Source: Flavobacterium ovatum (GTDB taxonomy: Bacteria > Bacteroidota > Bacteroidia > Flavobacteriales > Flavobacteriaceae). Taken from it: a stretch of 64,000 nucleotides of DNA. This document shows, piece after piece, positions 8,982 through 19,800 of this stretch. Where the stretch lies: NCBI RefSeq assembly GCF_040703125.1, contig NZ_CP160035.1, positions 3,065,001 through 3,129,000 on the forward strand, in the 5' to 3' direction. The stretch's first letter is position 1, and the number at the start of each line of letters is the position of its first letter. Below the pieces are notes generated by a model. That model made no database searches. It was not told where the DNA came from and saw nothing but the letters and a program-made list of their open reading frames with translations. Position numbers and translations under genes: made by a program.

Positions 8982-9002
8982 AGAATCTTTATTTTACCTT
9001 TG
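8971..9002 (+). promoter_or_regulatory. Bacteroidetes housekeeping promoter
   Basis: A TTG at 8971-8973 and TACCTTTG at 8995-9002 (consensus TAnnTTTG) are separated by 21 bases, inside the usual 17-23 range. They lie just before the small membrane-anchored protein at 9020 and overlap the end of ald. Confidence 0.55.
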
Positions 9003-9019
9003 CAACAAAATTAAAACAC

Positions 9020-9397
9020 ATGAAATTCTTTCACCGATTTGCCTACTATTTGGTTGGCTTAACAATAGGTTTATTCTTTGTCGCAATGGTTTTTAGCGGA
9101 AAAGACACGCGATGCAACTACTTTCCAAACGCTAGAGTCCTAAATGACTTGCGTACCAAACCCTTCGAATATTCTCCAAAAGCCTCTTCCGTATTGGCAG
9201 AAACTTGGATCGATACCATAGATATCAAAAACACTTTGGAATTTGGTGACGTAGACTTTGACGAAAGTAAAACAGAGTTTGGACAAAATACTAAACTATA
9301 CGTGATAGAAGGAAAAACCATGAAAAACCAACCCATCATCCTAAAGGTGAGCAATAGAGCCGATAAAGCAATATTAGAAGAAATCATCAAAAAATAA
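9020..9397 (+). CDS. Membrane-anchored DUF4258-like protein
   Basis: 125 residues with one N-terminal membrane helix (about 8-27, FAYYLVGLTIGLFFVAMVF) and a soluble domain outside. The segment after the helix (GKDTRCNYFPNARVLNDLRTKP) and the C-terminal ends resemble proteins annotated as DUF4258 in Flavobacteriia, from memory. It has its own promoter-like element at 8971-9002 and lies 38 bases behind ald. No catalytic motif is visible and its function is unknown. Confidence 0.7.
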   Translation: MKFFHRFAYYLVGLTIGLFFVAMVFSGKDTRCNYFPNARVLNDLRTKPFEYSPKASSVLAETWIDTIDIKNTLEFGDVDFDESKTEFGQNTKLYVIEGKTMKNQPIILKVSNRADKAILEEIIKK

Positions 9398-9428
9398 TAA
9401 CAACATACGACTGGGTTCGTCCTTCGGA

Positions 9429-9496
9429 CCCGACACCATTACTAAAACGGGCTCCTCACTGCAAAGTAAGGAGCCCGTTTTAGTAATGGTGTCGGG
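9429..9496. repeat. Long perfect hairpin, probable terminator
   Basis: Two 28-base arms (9429-9456 and 9469-9496) are perfectly complementary around a 12-base loop. The inner part (AAAACGGGCTCCT with AGGAGCCCGTTTT) looks like a rho-independent terminator usable on both strands. The outer part adds a further 14 or so pairs. Small TTC/TTCG-loop hairpins flank it: GTCCTTCGGAC just before, and ACTACTTCGGTAGT just after. Confidence 0.65.
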
Positions 9497-9892
9497 CGAT
9501 ACGCACTACTTCGGTAGTATTGTTTCTCTGCTCCAATTATTAAGACTCCAAATAACTCTTAAATTCACCATCGTAACAGCTGAACGGTAGTAATCATTGA
9601 GTCTATTTTAACATCGTGCAATATCCCTAAATCACGATTTAAATAACTATTTTATGATTAATTTGTGTTTTTAATTTTCCTTTTGGTTTTGTTTTTACAG
9701 TTTTTCTTTGAATATTTATGTATAGTCTTATTAGGTTCTATGCTTCGCTTAAATAAGTTTTGTAAATGCAATAATATAGCTTCAGTGGCTTGAATCAAAA
9801 ACAGTTTTACAATTTCATTTTCATGCTACCAATTATTCTAATCTTCAATATATTTGTGTAATACAGTATATTTGTTTAAAAAAATTAAAACT
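9497..9892. other. Non-coding gap before DUF1398 gene
   Basis: No credible gene is seen. It holds the ACTACTTCGGTAGT mini-hairpin near 9505-9520 and a TAnnTTTG box (TATATTTG, 9867-9874). That box is 18 bases before the ATG at 9893 and falls inside a longer reading frame that begins at 9854, which argues for the later start. Confidence 0.5.
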
Positions 9893-10282
9893 ATGTTTAC
9901 CCTATCTCAAATTCAAGCAGCTCATGACAAAGTACAATCAGGTGCCGATTTTTCCAGTTATATTCAAGATTTAATTCAATTGGGTGTCAAAGGATACGAT
10001 ACAATTGTCGCCGACGGTCGTGTTTCTTACTACGGAGACAACGACTATACAACGAGTACTGATAAAAAATACGACACGCTAGCCACTGCTTCAATGCTAA
10101 ACAAAGAACGATTTATTGAGTTTTTAGTCATGCATCAAGGGGGGCAAACGGATTATTTTACTTTTTGTCAACATGCCGTTCAATGTGGTATTGCTAAATG
10201 GCGTGTGGATATTATTGAGATGACTTGTACCTATTCTGATATTTTAGGAAATGCTATTTTAATTGAAAAAATCCCTGATTAA
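9893..10282 (+). CDS. DUF1398 family protein
   Basis: 129 residues from ATG 9893 (MFTLSQIQAAHDKVQSG). An ATG at 9854 would add 13 residues but overlaps a TATATTTG promoter box, so it is not used. Features match the DUF1398 family: FSSYIQDLIQLGVKGYDTIVADG, YDTLATASML and the C-terminal AKWRVDIIEMTCTYSD. The family includes E. coli YbcV and is sometimes called phage-envelope-like. No biochemical role is established and no active site is apparent. It is monocistronic as far as the spacing shows. Confidence 0.8.
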   Translation: MFTLSQIQAAHDKVQSGADFSSYIQDLIQLGVKGYDTIVADGRVSYYGDNDYTTSTDKKYDTLATASMLNKERFIEFLVMHQGGQTDYFTFCQHAVQCGIAKWRVDIIEMTCTYSDILGNAILIEKIPD

Positions 10283-10443
10283 TTAATTAACTAAAGTTTT
10301 AGAAAATTAAAATAAATACGTAAATTTGAAGAAAGCCCTCCAGTATTAATTTCTTAAATTCATTCTGTTTTTATATAAATTGAAAAATCACTATTCAATT
10401 TAACTTTCTTACTCCTATTTATTAACTTAAAAATATATTTTTT

Positions 10444-10743
10444 ATGGAATCAACTATTCAATTTGTACATTCTGAAAGAAACAAAACCGCCGAACATATT
10501 GTAACAAAAAAACTAGACTCTTTAACCAACCATTTTGAATGGGTCATACGAGCTAGTGTTATTTTCAAAGAGGAAAAAAATTCCCACGGTAAAGGAAAAA
10601 TATGTGAAATTACAATGAGTTGCCCTGGACCACGAATATTTGCTACTTCTAACGAAAGTACTTTTGAAATCGCAGCTGCAGAAACAGTAAAAGATATAGA
10701 AACCCAATTAAACAAAAGGAAAAGCGAAATAAAAACACATTAA
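10444..10743 (+). CDS. HPF/RaiA family ribosome-associated protein
   Basis: 99 residues with the beta-alpha-beta layout of hibernation factors: TIQFVHSERNKTAEHIVTKKLDSL, a central strand (ASVIFKEEK), CEITMSCPGPRIFATSNEST, then a long helix (AAAETVKDIETQLNKRKSE). These proteins bind the 30S decoding centre in resting cells. It is the short form without the C-terminal dimerisation domain of long HPF. Two hairpins follow the stop codon. Confidence 0.85.
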   Translation: MESTIQFVHSERNKTAEHIVTKKLDSLTNHFEWVIRASVIFKEEKNSHGKGKICEITMSCPGPRIFATSNESTFEIAAAETVKDIETQLNKRKSEIKTH

Positions 10744-10781
10744 TACAGTATTCCTTTTTTATAAAAAAGACTAACAAAGTT

Positions 10782-10860
10782 ACTATTCAAGCGCTTTACA
10801 AAGCGAATAGTACCTTTCAAAAAGTGACCTTCATTAAATTATGATAATTTAATGAAGGTC
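10782..10860 (+). terminator. Two hairpins after the HPF-like gene
   Basis: Hairpin 1 (10782-10811) pairs ACTATTC with GAATAGT around an inner GCGCTTT/AAGCG pairing. Hairpin 2 (10826-10860) has a perfect 16-bp stem, GACCTTCATTAAATTA with its complement, and a 3-base loop. There is only a weak T-run after it. It probably ends the HPF-like transcript and insulates panB. Confidence 0.6.
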
Positions 10861-10966
10861 ATTTGCATTTAGGATTAGGCTCACTTTAAATTATTTGCTT
10901 AATTTTACGCACTAAACGACACAGTTTACCTTAATTCCATAAGGTTTCTATTAAAAATAAAACAGA

Positions 10967-11785
10967 ATGTCCGTAGCAAAAAAAGATTACAAAAGAATTA
11001 CAACAAAGTCCTTGATTGATATGAAAGAACATGGAGAAAAAATCTCTATGCTTACTGCATATGATTACACCATGGCTAAAATTGTTGACACAGCTGGCGT
11101 TGATGTAATCCTTGTAGGTGATTCGGCTTCCAATGTGATGGCAGGACACGAAACAACCTTACCAATTACTTTGGATCAAATGATTTATCATGCATCTTCA
11201 GTGGTACGAGCTATTGAAAGATCACTAGTTGTTGTAGATTTGCCTTTTGGAAGCTACCAATCAGACCCAAAAGAAGCTTTGCGTTCCGCTATCAGAATCA
11301 TGAAAGAAAGTGGTGGACATGCCGTAAAACTCGAAGGTGGTAAAGAAATCAAAGACTCAATCAAAAAAATCCTAAACGCAGGAATTCCTGTCATGGGACA
11401 TTTGGGTTTAACACCGCAATCGATCTATAAGTTTGGAACCTATACCGTGCGTGCTAAAGAAGATCAAGAAGCCGATAAATTAATGGATGATGCAAAACTA
11501 TTAGAAAAACTAGGTTGTTTTGCGATTGTTGTAGAAAAAATTCCTGCACATTTAGCCGAAAAGGTTGCTAAAAGTATTTCTATTCCTGTAATTGGAATTG
11601 GTGCTGGTGGTAATGTGGACGGACAAGTATTAGTCATTCATGATATGCTAGGAATGAACAACGAATTTAGTCCTCGTTTTTTACGCCGCTATATGAACTT
11701 ATTTGAAGGTATGACTAGCGCTATTGGTCAATATGTATCAGATGTAAAGTCTCAAGATTTCCCTAACGAAAAAGAACAGTATTAA
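10967..11785 (+). CDS. panB: Ketopantoate hydroxymethyltransferase
   Basis: 272 residues, full length for PanB. Conserved stretches are present: [40 protein letters not shown] (Mg-binding Asp), [25 protein letters not shown] and [20 protein letters not shown]. PanB adds a hydroxymethyl group from methylene-tetrahydrofolate to 2-oxoisovalerate, the first step to pantothenate and CoA. A TAATTTTAC box lies at 10900-10908, 58 bases upstream. A pseudouridine synthase follows after one base, so the two are cotranscribed. Confidence 0.96.
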   Translation: MSVAKKDYKRITTKSLIDMKEHGEKISMLTAYDYTMAKIVDTAGVDVILVGDSASNVMAGHETTLPITLDQMIYHASSVVRAIERSLVVVDLPFGSYQSDPKEALRSAIRIMKESGGHAVKLEGGKEIKDSIKKILNAGIPVMGHLGLTPQSIYKFGTYTVRAKEDQEADKLMDDAKLLEKLGCFAIVVEKIPAHLAEKVAKSISIPVIGIGAGGNVDGQVLVIHDMLGMNNEFSPRFLRRYMNLFEGMTSAIGQYVSDVKSQDFPNEKEQY

Positions 11786-11786
11786 T

Positions 11787-12476
11787 TTGAAAATAGTATC
11801 AACCAAAGATAATTTACAAGTAATTCACGAAGATAATCACCTTATTGTAGTGAATAAGCGTGTGGGAGACCTTGTGCAAGGAGATAAAACTGGCGACAAA
11901 CCTTTGTCTGAAATTGTCAAAGAATACATTAAAGACAAGTACAATAAACCTGGCGAAGTTTTTTTAGGAGTTGTACATCGTTTGGACAGGCCTACAACTG
12001 GAATTGTAGTTTTTGCTAGAACCAGCAAAGCACTCACTCGACTAAACGAACTTTTTAAAAACAGAGAAACTCAAAAAACCTATTGGGCTGTAGTAAAAAA
12101 TAAACCACCCAAACAAGAGGATAAATTAGTTCATTTTTTAAAAAGAAACGAAAAAAACAACACTTCAAAAGCGCATTTAAAAGAAGTGCCAGATAGTAAA
12201 TTAGCTAGTTTAGACTACGTTATCATTAAGGAACTCAATAATTACTTTGGTTTAGAAATCAATTTACACACTGGGAGACACCACCAAATTAGAGCGCAGC
12301 TTTCAGCCATTGGATGCCCTATTAAAGGGGATCTAAAATATGGCTTTGACAGAAGCAATCCTGATGGTGGAATCCATTTACATGCTCGCAAGTTAATTTT
12401 TATTCATCCTGTTAGTAAAGAAAACTTAACATTAATAGCACAAATACCTAATGACATTATTTGGAATATTATTTAA
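11787..12476 (+). CDS. RluA-family pseudouridine synthase
   Basis: 229 residues. The catalytic motif HRLDRPTTG is present with the nucleophilic Asp67, along with GRHHQIRAQL and the downstream HLHARKL strand. It has no N-terminal S4 domain, so it is a compact RluA/RluC-type enzyme that isomerises uridine in rRNA or tRNA; the target base is not evident. The only reasonable start is a TTG at 11787, one base after the panB stop codon, which implies translational coupling. Confidence 0.88.
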   Translation: MKIVSTKDNLQVIHEDNHLIVVNKRVGDLVQGDKTGDKPLSEIVKEYIKDKYNKPGEVFLGVVHRLDRPTTGIVVFARTSKALTRLNELFKNRETQKTYWAVVKNKPPKQEDKLVHFLKRNEKNNTSKAHLKEVPDSKLASLDYVIIKELNNYFGLEINLHTGRHHQIRAQLSAIGCPIKGDLKYGFDRSNPDGGIHLHARKLIFIHPVSKENLTLIAQIPNDIIWNII

Positions 12477-12539
12477 AAAAAAAGTGTAAATTCGCCTACA
12501 AATAAAAACATAAAAAAAAATTAATTAAAATTCATCACT

Positions 12540-13907
12540 ATGAGAAACAAATTCCTCTTATTTTTCGGATTATGTGCTTTAAGTATGTCTGCACAAGACC
12601 ATTTTTCAGGATTACGAAATTCCAATAAAATTGGGGTTTTAAGTGCTAGTACCAATCCTGCAGAACTTATTAACTTGGGTTCTAAATATGATATTAATTT
12701 ATTTTCATTCAGTATTAGTGCCTCAAATAACAAATTAGGATTTTCAGATCTTGTAGGTTCAAGTAGCGATATTGAGTCAAAGATTTTTGCAGGTAATGAA
12801 CCAATCAATTTACGTGTAGATGCGGAAGTTTATGGTCCTGGTTTTGCTATGAAAGTAAACAAATGGGCTTTTGGAGTTACCACAAAGTCTTATGTTAAAG
12901 CTAACATTGTTGATATAGACTCTAAATTAGGAAAAGCCATTATTGATGGTAATGATAGTGCATTAGTTAGTAATACAATTTTAAAAAGTGACTATAATCA
13001 ACGTTTGAATGCTACCACATGGGGTGAATTAGGTTTTACTGTTGCAAGAAACTTAATTGACACTGAAAAACATAAAATTAGTGGTGGTGCATCTATTAAA
13101 TTATTGTTTCCTGGAGCATATGCTAACGTAGGTATCGATAAGTTTCAAGGAAATATAGATTATAAACTTAATGGAGCTATTCCTCCTGCTCCTACTGCAT
13201 ATTTGAATGATGTGAATACAAAACTAAATATTGCTTATTCAGGAAATATTGCAAATTCTAGTGATGTAGCAAGTTCTATTATAGGGAAAATGAATGGAGT
13301 TGCTCTTGATTTAGGAGTAAATTACCAATTGAAAGACACAAAAAATAAAGGATATTTATTGAATACTGGTCTTGCCTTTAAAAACATGGGATCAATGACA
13401 TTTAAGGATCAAAGTAACTCTTCAACTAATTACACCTTAAATATCCCTACAGGAACTACTTTTAATCCTGGACTTGATTTACAATCATTTGAAAACGCTG
13501 ATGGTCTAAAAGATGTAGAAAAAATTTTAAAAGACAAAAATTATCTAACAACTAATAAAACTGAATCAGATATTAAAGTAAAACTTCCTGCTGTTTTCTC
13601 TGCTTATGCTGATATTAAAGTAGTTTCTAAACTTTTCGTTTCTCTTTACACACAACAAAAATTAGGAAATGATAATGACAACGACCAAATTACAACACAA
13701 AATGTGGTATCTGTAACCCCTCGTTTTTCATTAAATAACTTTGAACTTTTCTCTTCATGGGCTACTAATGAAATTTCAGGAACTACTGGAGGTGTTGGAT
13801 TTCGTTTGTACGGTTTTTACATGGGATCAAGTTCTATCATAACTGCTTTAGCTTCTGACACAAAACAAGCGGATTTCTATATGGGCTACCGTTTAGCATT
13901 ACGCTAA
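12540..13907 (+). CDS. DUF5723-like outer-membrane protein
   Basis: 455 residues with a signal peptide (cleavage after about residue 18, SMSAQ). The pattern SGLRNSNKIGVLSASTNPAEL (read in two parts) near the start and the long run of alternating beta strands to the end (YMGYRLALR) match the DUF5723 family of Bacteroidetes, which resembles porin-like FadL/PorV-type barrels. It has its own 63-base leader and a clear terminator at 13950, so it is probably a single-gene transcript. Function unknown; a cell-envelope barrel is the safest reading. Confidence 0.8.
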   Translation: MRNKFLLFFGLCALSMSAQDHFSGLRNSNKIGVLSASTNPAELINLGSKYDINLFSFSISASNNKLGFSDLVGSSSDIESKIFAGNEPINLRVDAEVYGPGFAMKVNKWAFGVTTKSYVKANIVDIDSKLGKAIIDGNDSALVSNTILKSDYNQRLNATTWGELGFTVARNLIDTEKHKISGGASIKLLFPGAYANVGIDKFQGNIDYKLNGAIPPAPTAYLNDVNTKLNIAYSGNIANSSDVASSIIGKMNGVALDLGVNYQLKDTKNKGYLLNTGLAFKNMGSMTFKDQSNSSTNYTLNIPTGTTFNPGLDLQSFENADGLKDVEKILKDKNYLTTNKTESDIKVKLPAVFSAYADIKVVSKLFVSLYTQQKLGNDNDNDQITTQNVVSVTPRFSLNNFELFSSWATNEISGTTGGVGFRLYGFYMGSSSIITALASDTKQADFYMGYRLALR

Positions 13908-13949
13908 TCCATTTCCATTAAGCATACTATTGCTTAAATACTATATTTA

Positions 13950-14002
13950 CCCTCAAATTGATTTTCATTGGTTTCCCAAATAAAATCAGTTTGAGGGTTT
14001 TT
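13950..14002 (+). terminator. Rho-independent terminator after DUF5723 gene
   Basis: CCCTCAAATTGATTTT pairs with AAAATCAGTTTGAGGG (one T-G pair) around a 16-base loop, followed by a T-run. Confidence 0.8.
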
Positions 14003-14061
14003 ATTTAAAAATCCTTTAGATTACTTTTACAGTCCTAAAAAAAAGGCAAAACGATATAAAC

Positions 14062-14799
14062 ATGGATAGGTACAATGAAAAGAAAGTAAGTGAGGCTATA
14101 AAATACAGACGCTCCATTCGAGTTTTTAAAAAAGAAGACTTAGATACAGACAAAGTCAAAGAATGTATTCACCTTGCGTCCTTAGCGCCTACTAGCAGTA
14201 ACATGCAACTTTGGGAGTTTTATCATATTTGTTCACCTGAAATATTAGCTCAAATTACGGAAGCCAGTTTTTATCAAAATGCGGCTAAAACTGCCAATCA
14301 AATGGTGGTAATAGTTGCTAGAAAAGATTTATGGAAAAAAAGAGTCGCTTCAAATATTCGTTTTTTAAAAGAATCCTTTGGAGACAAACAGGAATCAGAT
14401 TACAGTAAAAGAGAAAAATTTGCTTTACATTATTACCAAAAAATAGTCCCTTCACTCTATTTTGATTTTATTGGTATTTTAGGATACTTTAAATACCTTT
14501 ATTTCCATATTTTAGGAATATTCAAACCTACTTATAAAGAGTCCAGACGAAGTGATATGCGTATTGTTGCACAAAAAAGCGCTGCCTTGGCAGCCCAAAA
14601 CTTTATGATTAGTATGGCGGCCATTAATTACGACACCTGTCCTATGGAAGGTTTTGATTCGAAAAGAATTAAAAAAATTCTAAATATTAACAGCACTTCA
14701 GAAATTAATATGATTGTTGCTTGTGGGATTCGCGAAGAAAACGGTGTTTATGGAGAACAATTCCGCATTCCAATGGACGAAATTTATTTTAAACTATAA
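14062..14799 (+). CDS. Nitroreductase family protein
   Basis: 245 residues. The FMN-binding start pattern RRSIRVFKKEDLD is followed by LASLAPTSSNMQLWEFYHI, typical of nitroreductase-fold oxidoreductases. AAQNFMISMAAINYDTCPMEGFD and the C-terminal VACGIREENGVYG complete the fold. Members reduce nitro compounds, quinones or flavins with NAD(P)H; the substrate here is unknown. The central insert (about 115-165, rich in Tyr/Phe) is longer than in small nitroreductases. The next gene starts 27 bases later, so they are probably cotranscribed. Confidence 0.85.
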   Translation: MDRYNEKKVSEAIKYRRSIRVFKKEDLDTDKVKECIHLASLAPTSSNMQLWEFYHICSPEILAQITEASFYQNAAKTANQMVVIVARKDLWKKRVASNIRFLKESFGDKQESDYSKREKFALHYYQKIVPSLYFDFIGILGYFKYLYFHILGIFKPTYKESRRSDMRIVAQKSAALAAQNFMISMAAINYDTCPMEGFDSKRIKKILNINSTSEINMIVACGIREENGVYGEQFRIPMDEIYFKL

Positions 14800-14826
14800 T
14801 TGTACTCAGAACAAAACACCCCCAAA

Positions 14827-15579
14827 ATGACACAAATTAAAGATCGAATTGAATTTATAAAAACAAACGGTTACCAACTAGATTTTGAAACTATTTTTGC
14901 CAAAGTATTTGAAAATTATAAAAAGATCGCTATCTATGCTGGTTTAATGCTTTTTGTATTCGGAATTCTATTAATTGCCATAATCTACGGTGGTTTACTA
15001 TCGTATTTTGGTATTGAAAAGGTCACAGATATGATCAAACCCGAAAATTTAGAGCCTAAAAATTTCTCCAAAGAGTTTATCATTATCTATTCTGGAGCTG
15101 CAATTGTATTTACAGCTATAATCAGCCCTTTTACAGCTGGATTCATAAAAATGGCGTACTGTGCGGAACAAAATGAAGAATTTCATATCTCCACAATTTT
15201 TGAATATTACAAACTTCCTTACTTCTTTCAACTTTTTGCTGCCACTTTTATAATTACGCTGTTTAATACTGGTATCTCCACAGGATTAGAACTTATTGGA
15301 ATTCCATTTATAGGTTCTTTGTTAACTATGGCTGTATCTTTTTTCACCTTATTAACGATCCCTTTAATCATTTTTGGAGAGTTAAAAGTAATAGATGCAA
15401 TAAGTAGCAGCATTACAATCACATCGAAACAACCTTTTACTATAATCAGTTTAATCGTAGTTTCTATCCTTGCATCGTTAGTTGGGTTAATCGGTTTTTG
15501 CATAGGAGTAATTTTCACTATTCCTTTCATTTATTCCCTATATTACATTCTTTACAAGGAGATTATTGGTTTTGAATAA
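14827..15579 (+). CDS. Multi-pass inner-membrane protein, unknown function
   Basis: 250 residues from ATG 14827 (MTQIKDRIEFIKTNGYQLDF). A TTG at 14800 could add nine residues but is less likely. A soluble N-terminal segment of about 40 residues is followed by five or six membrane helices (about 43-65, 91-112, 138-160, 165-190 and 205-240). No transport or catalytic motif is seen. Similar Flavobacterium proteins have been labelled beta-carotene monooxygenase, which I regard as unfounded. It follows the nitroreductase gene closely. Confidence 0.7.
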   Translation: MTQIKDRIEFIKTNGYQLDFETIFAKVFENYKKIAIYAGLMLFVFGILLIAIIYGGLLSYFGIEKVTDMIKPENLEPKNFSKEFIIIYSGAAIVFTAIISPFTAGFIKMAYCAEQNEEFHISTIFEYYKLPYFFQLFAATFIITLFNTGISTGLELIGIPFIGSLLTMAVSFFTLLTIPLIIFGELKVIDAISSSITITSKQPFTIISLIVVSILASLVGLIGFCIGVIFTIPFIYSLYYILYKEIIGFE

Positions 15580-15778
15580 CAAATCTATTTTATATTACTA
15601 TAGTAGTATCCAGCAATATTTTAAATCAGTAAATGAAGATTAGATGATTTTTTTTCTTAAATTTCAATCTTTATAATGGAAAATCATTGAAACCAAAATA
15701 CCACTTATGTTTTTTTGCTATTCTTTTTTGAGTCATTTCGTTACTAATTTATTCCATTTTTATTGGAGAGTTATCCCT

Positions 15779-18700
15779 ATGGATATTAGTTATTTTTCGC
15801 CTATAGACACAATATCTATTGAAAAAAGTTTTTTTAGAACTATGGCCGTTTTTATTACCGTTTTATTTTTTGTGCTACTTTATATTTATTTTAGACCAAA
15901 ATCAATCTTTAAATCCCGATTTTCTGAAAACTACGTTAGTTTAGATGTAAAAAACAAGGAATACCAAATCTACTTTTTGTACATCGGTATTTTTTTTATT
16001 GTATTTGAAACAATATTAGAAACCTTCAAAGTACGACCAAATAGTTTTCTTGTAACCAATATATCGATTGGATTTTTTTTTATATTCATCCATTTTATTA
16101 GCAAAAAATATTCTCAATTATTCAATAAAATTCATTTACTGTTTAAATTAATATTTTGTCTCTTTTTTCTAAATGTAACTATTAACATTGTTAATCACCC
16201 TACCGATAGTATTCCTTATGTAGGTTTCGTAATTATTTTCCTTTTATCTTATGCAGTTTTCAAACCTATTCGTTACTATTGGTATTTTGTTGGTTATGTT
16301 TTTATAATTTTATCCGTACTTTATGCTTTTGCATTAGTTCCGCAAAAATCATTTATTTTATTAATAAACTACTGTTTAATAATACTTTGTGTTAACTTCA
16401 TAAGACACATCACTTATTTGAATATTAGAAATGAATTTCGATTTTCTAATGATATTGTTCACAAAGGAAATTCCTTAACTATTGCAATCAATCGAAATAA
16501 AGAAGTTGTATTTTGTAGTAATAGTATACTTCCTTTATTAGGGTACAGTAGTAATGAAGTAATGGGGCTAAAATTTTTAGAGCTAACAAACAGTATTGAA
16601 TTTATTGATGAAATGTTCCGTTCAACTTCTTTAGACAATAAATTATTTCTCAAAAATGTAAAATGCAAAGACGATAGTTTCAAGTACATACAATGGAATT
16701 GCCAAAAACATTCTGAGGATTTATTTATTATTGTAGGGCAAGATGTTACAGAACAAATTACGATTCAAAAATCATATAAAAATCTAGTTGAAACCGCTAA
16801 TGACATCATTTTTGAATTAGACCGTTTTGGTAATTATATTTTTATCAATAAATACTCAGAAGTCCTAACAGGCTACAGTTTAAAAGAATTATTTAATTGT
16901 AATTTTAAAAAATTAATTCGTCACGATTATAAAGATACCGTTGATAACTTCTACAAGCATCCAACAGATGATATGATTAGTTATCCTGTATTAGAATTTC
17001 CTTTTATAAAAAAAGATGGAGAGGAAATTTGGGTCTCCCAAAATGTGGCGATTAACCGCAATGAATCTGGCAAAATCATTGGCTTTTTTGGAATTGCTCG
17101 TGATATTACTTTCATTAAAAATAATGAAAAAGAAAAAAGTCTCCAAAATATTAAGAATCAAAAATACAGCTCTGCTCTTAAAGTTTTCACTGAAAAATGT
17201 TATTCTCCCACTGAAGATTTAAACACGAAATTAAAAATAATATTAGAACTAACATCTCAAACAGCTAATGTTGAAAGAGTCAGTTACTGGGTCTATAATC
17301 ATACTCAAATCGATTGCTTATATCTTTATAAGAAAAAAGAAAAAAGTTTCACGAAGGAATCTCCCATTATCAAAAGTAAGTACCCAAACTACTTTTCGAT
17401 TATTGAAAAAAAACTACAAGTAGTAGCTTCAGATGTCTATACGACTCAAATACCTTTTGAATTTTGTAATGATTACTTTCCTAAAAATAAAATTGTCTCA
17501 TTATTAGACACCCCAGTTATTATTGATGGAGAATTAAAAGGAATTATTTGTTTTGAATCAACTGAAAAAATTCACAATTGGGATAATCTTGATATTAATT
17601 TTGCTCGTTCTGTATCTGATATAGTCGCGATTGTTTTTGAATCAAAAATAAGGATTGATGTTGAAGAAAAATTAAGACATAAAAGTAATCTGCTAGCTGC
17701 GATGACCCTTTGTACTGAGAAATTTCTAATCAGCAAGGACATTGACGATATTTTTTCAAATATTCTGATTTTAATGGGTAAATCGACAAAAGCTAATCGT
17801 GCTTACTATTATACCTCAAATCTAAAGAACAAAACCATCAGTCAAAAATACCGATGGATTAACAATAATTCTACTTTAACGGATAACAACCCTAACTTAC
17901 AAAACCTTCCTTTTGAATATTTTGAAGAATTATTAGAACCTCTGTTAGAGAATAAAATTTACAGGGCCACAGTATCTGAAATTGAAAACAGTTCCCTTAA
18001 AAACAAACTGCAAAATTTAGAGGTCATTTCATTGATTCTTTTTCCTGTTTTTGTTAAAAATGAATTTCATGGTTTCTTAGGTTTTGACGATACTTCTATA
18101 GAAAGGTCTTGGTCTGAGGACGAAATCAATATCTTGCAAACACTAGCTAGACATATTTCAGCTTCATTAGAACGAATAGATTCCGAAACTGTTATTTATG
18201 AGAGTGAAGAAAAATTCAGATTATTAGCCAATAATATACCAGGGACAGTATATCTTTCAGAAAACGATCATAACTTCACTAAAATTTATCTAAATGATGA
18301 AATAACAAAATTAACGGGCTATAACAAAACTGATTTCCTAGAAAAAAGAATTGCCTTTACGGACTTAATTCATCCTGATGATGTTAAGGACGTATTGCGT
18401 GAATCTACTAATAAATTAGCTAAATCAGAAGCTTTTCATTTTAGTTATCGAATCATTAAGAAAAACAAAGAAATTGCTTGGGTAGAAGAATTTGGTGATA
18501 CCGTGATCAAAAACGGTGAAATTGCTTATATCGAAGGAATTATGCTAGACATAACCAAAAGAAAAGAAGCAGAAAAGGCTTTAGAAAGACAGAAATATGC
18601 CGAGGCAGCCAATATAGCCAAATCCGAATTTCTAGCTAATATGAGCCATGAAATCCGAACTCCTCTCAATGGTATCATAGGCTTTACGGATTTATTAATG

Positions 18701-19762
18701 AAGACCCAACTAAGTGACAACCAACTCAAGCACATGGTTACGGTCAATCAATCTGCAATTTCACTATTAGGAATTGTAAATGATATCTTGGATTTCTCCA
18801 AAATTGAAGCCGGAAAACTCGAATTATATATTGAAAAAACGGAAATTAAAGAGTTACTCATTCAAATTATTGATTTAATATCCTATGAGTCCAATCTAAA
18901 AAAACTCGATTTACAACTCCAATTAGCGCCAGATGTTCCTAAATATTTTTGGATTGATGTGGTACGAGTGAAACAAATATTAATTAACCTTTTGTCAAAT
19001 GCTGTAAAATTCACCAATAAAGGTTTTGTTAAATTGGAAATAATCAATCTCAGTGAAATTTCAGATTCTCAAAATCAAATTCGTTTTGCAGTAATAGATT
19101 CTGGAATTGGAATTTTAGAAAAAAATAAAAAACGTATTTTCAATGCCTTCTCACAAGAAGATAATTCTACCACCAAAAAATTTGGAGGTACTGGATTAGG
19201 ACTTACCATTTCAAACAAACTACTAAGTTTGATGAATAGTCAATTAGAAGTGAAAAGCGAAATCAATAAGGGAAGTACCTTTTATTTTGATTTAGAAATA
19301 AAAACCTCTAATCAAAATGCAAAAACCGATCTTATTCTTATAAATGAAATTGAAAATGATTATTTAAATAGTTTATCAGAACTCAAAAATAATAAACCAA
19401 CCATAATGCTTGTTGAAGATAACAAAATCAACATGCTCTTGCTAAAAACAATTCTAAAAAATATTATTCCAAAAGCTTTAATTTTCGAAGTTCAAAATGG
19501 TTTAGAATGCATTGAACAGTTTGAAACAATAAGTCCAGATATTATTTTTATGGACATTCAAATGCCTATAATGAATGGATATGAGGCAACCAAAACCATC
19601 CGTCAACTTCCATTAGGAAAAAATACTCCAATTATTGCCATTACAGCTGGTGCCGAGAAAGAAGAAAAAGACAAATGCCTCTCTGTAGGGATGAATGATT
19701 ATATTGCAAAACCAATAGTAAAAGGAATTATTGAAGAAAAATTAGCCTTCTGGTTAAGTTAA
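15779..19762 (+). CDS. Large membrane hybrid histidine kinase
   Basis: 1327 residues from ATG 15779 (MDISYF); an ATG at 15707 would add 24 residues in front. About seven membrane helices occupy residues 20-210. They are followed by PAS (about 230-320), PAS (about 332-455), two GAF-like domains (about 480-620 and 640-800), PAS (about 807-930), HisKA with His957 ([11 protein letters not shown]), an HATPase domain ([28 protein letters not shown]) and a C-terminal receiver with Asp1259 ([13 protein letters not shown]). It is an autophosphorylating sensor with an internal phosphorelay. No output regulator or HPt protein lies beside it, so its partner is elsewhere. Its signal is unknown. Confidence 0.93.
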   Translation: MDISYFSPIDTISIEKSFFRTMAVFITVLFFVLLYIYFRPKSIFKSRFSENYVSLDVKNKEYQIYFLYIGIFFIVFETILETFKVRPNSFLVTNISIGFFFIFIHFISKKYSQLFNKIHLLFKLIFCLFFLNVTINIVNHPTDSIPYVGFVIIFLLSYAVFKPIRYYWYFVGYVFIILSVLYAFALVPQKSFILLINYCLIILCVNFIRHITYLNIRNEFRFSNDIVHKGNSLTIAINRNKEVVFCSNSILPLLGYSSNEVMGLKFLELTNSIEFIDEMFRSTSLDNKLFLKNVKCKDDSFKYIQWNCQKHSEDLFIIVGQDVTEQITIQKSYKNLVETANDIIFELDRFGNYIFINKYSEVLTGYSLKELFNCNFKKLIRHDYKDTVDNFYKHPTDDMISYPVLEFPFIKKDGEEIWVSQNVAINRNESGKIIGFFGIARDITFIKNNEKEKSLQNIKNQKYSSALKVFTEKCYSPTEDLNTKLKIILELTSQTANVERVSYWVYNHTQIDCLYLYKKKEKSFTKESPIIKSKYPNYFSIIEKKLQVVASDVYTTQIPFEFCNDYFPKNKIVSLLDTPVIIDGELKGIICFESTEKIHNWDNLDINFARSVSDIVAIVFESKIRIDVEEKLRHKSNLLAAMTLCTEKFLISKDIDDIFSNILILMGKSTKANRAYYYTSNLKNKTISQKYRWINNNSTLTDNNPNLQNLPFEYFEELLEPLLENKIYRATVSEIENSSLKNKLQNLEVISLILFPVFVKNEFHGFLGFDDTSIERSWSEDEINILQTLARHISASLERIDSETVIYESEEKFRLLANNIPGTVYLSENDHNFTKIYLNDEITKLTGYNKTDFLEKRIAFTDLIHPDDVKDVLRESTNKLAKSEAFHFSYRIIKKNKEIAWVEEFGDTVIKNGEIAYIEGIMLDITKRKEAEKALERQKYAEAANIAKSEFLANMSHEIRTPLNGIIGFTDLLMKTQLSDNQLKHMVTVNQSAISLLGIVNDILDFSKIEAGKLELYIEKTEIKELLIQIIDLISYESNLKKLDLQLQLAPDVPKYFWIDVVRVKQILINLLSNAVKFTNKGFVKLEIINLSEISDSQNQIRFAVIDSGIGILEKNKKRIFNAFSQEDNSTTKKFGGTGLGLTISNKLLSLMNSQLEVKSEINKGSTFYFDLEIKTSNQNAKTDLILINEIENDYLNSLSELKNNKPTIMLVEDNKINMLLLKTILKNIIPKALIFEVQNGLECIEQFETISPDIIFMDIQMPIMNGYEATKTIRQLPLGKNTPIIAITAGAEKEEKDKCLSVGMNDYIAKPIVKGIIEEKLAFWLS

Positions 19763-19800
19763 TGCACCAATAAACCATATAACAGTTAAACATAAAAACC

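Noticed and set aside
15707..15778. 24-residue extension of the hybrid kinase
   Set aside because: The ATG at 15779 gives a normal membrane-protein start; the extension is not needed, though it cannot be fully excluded.
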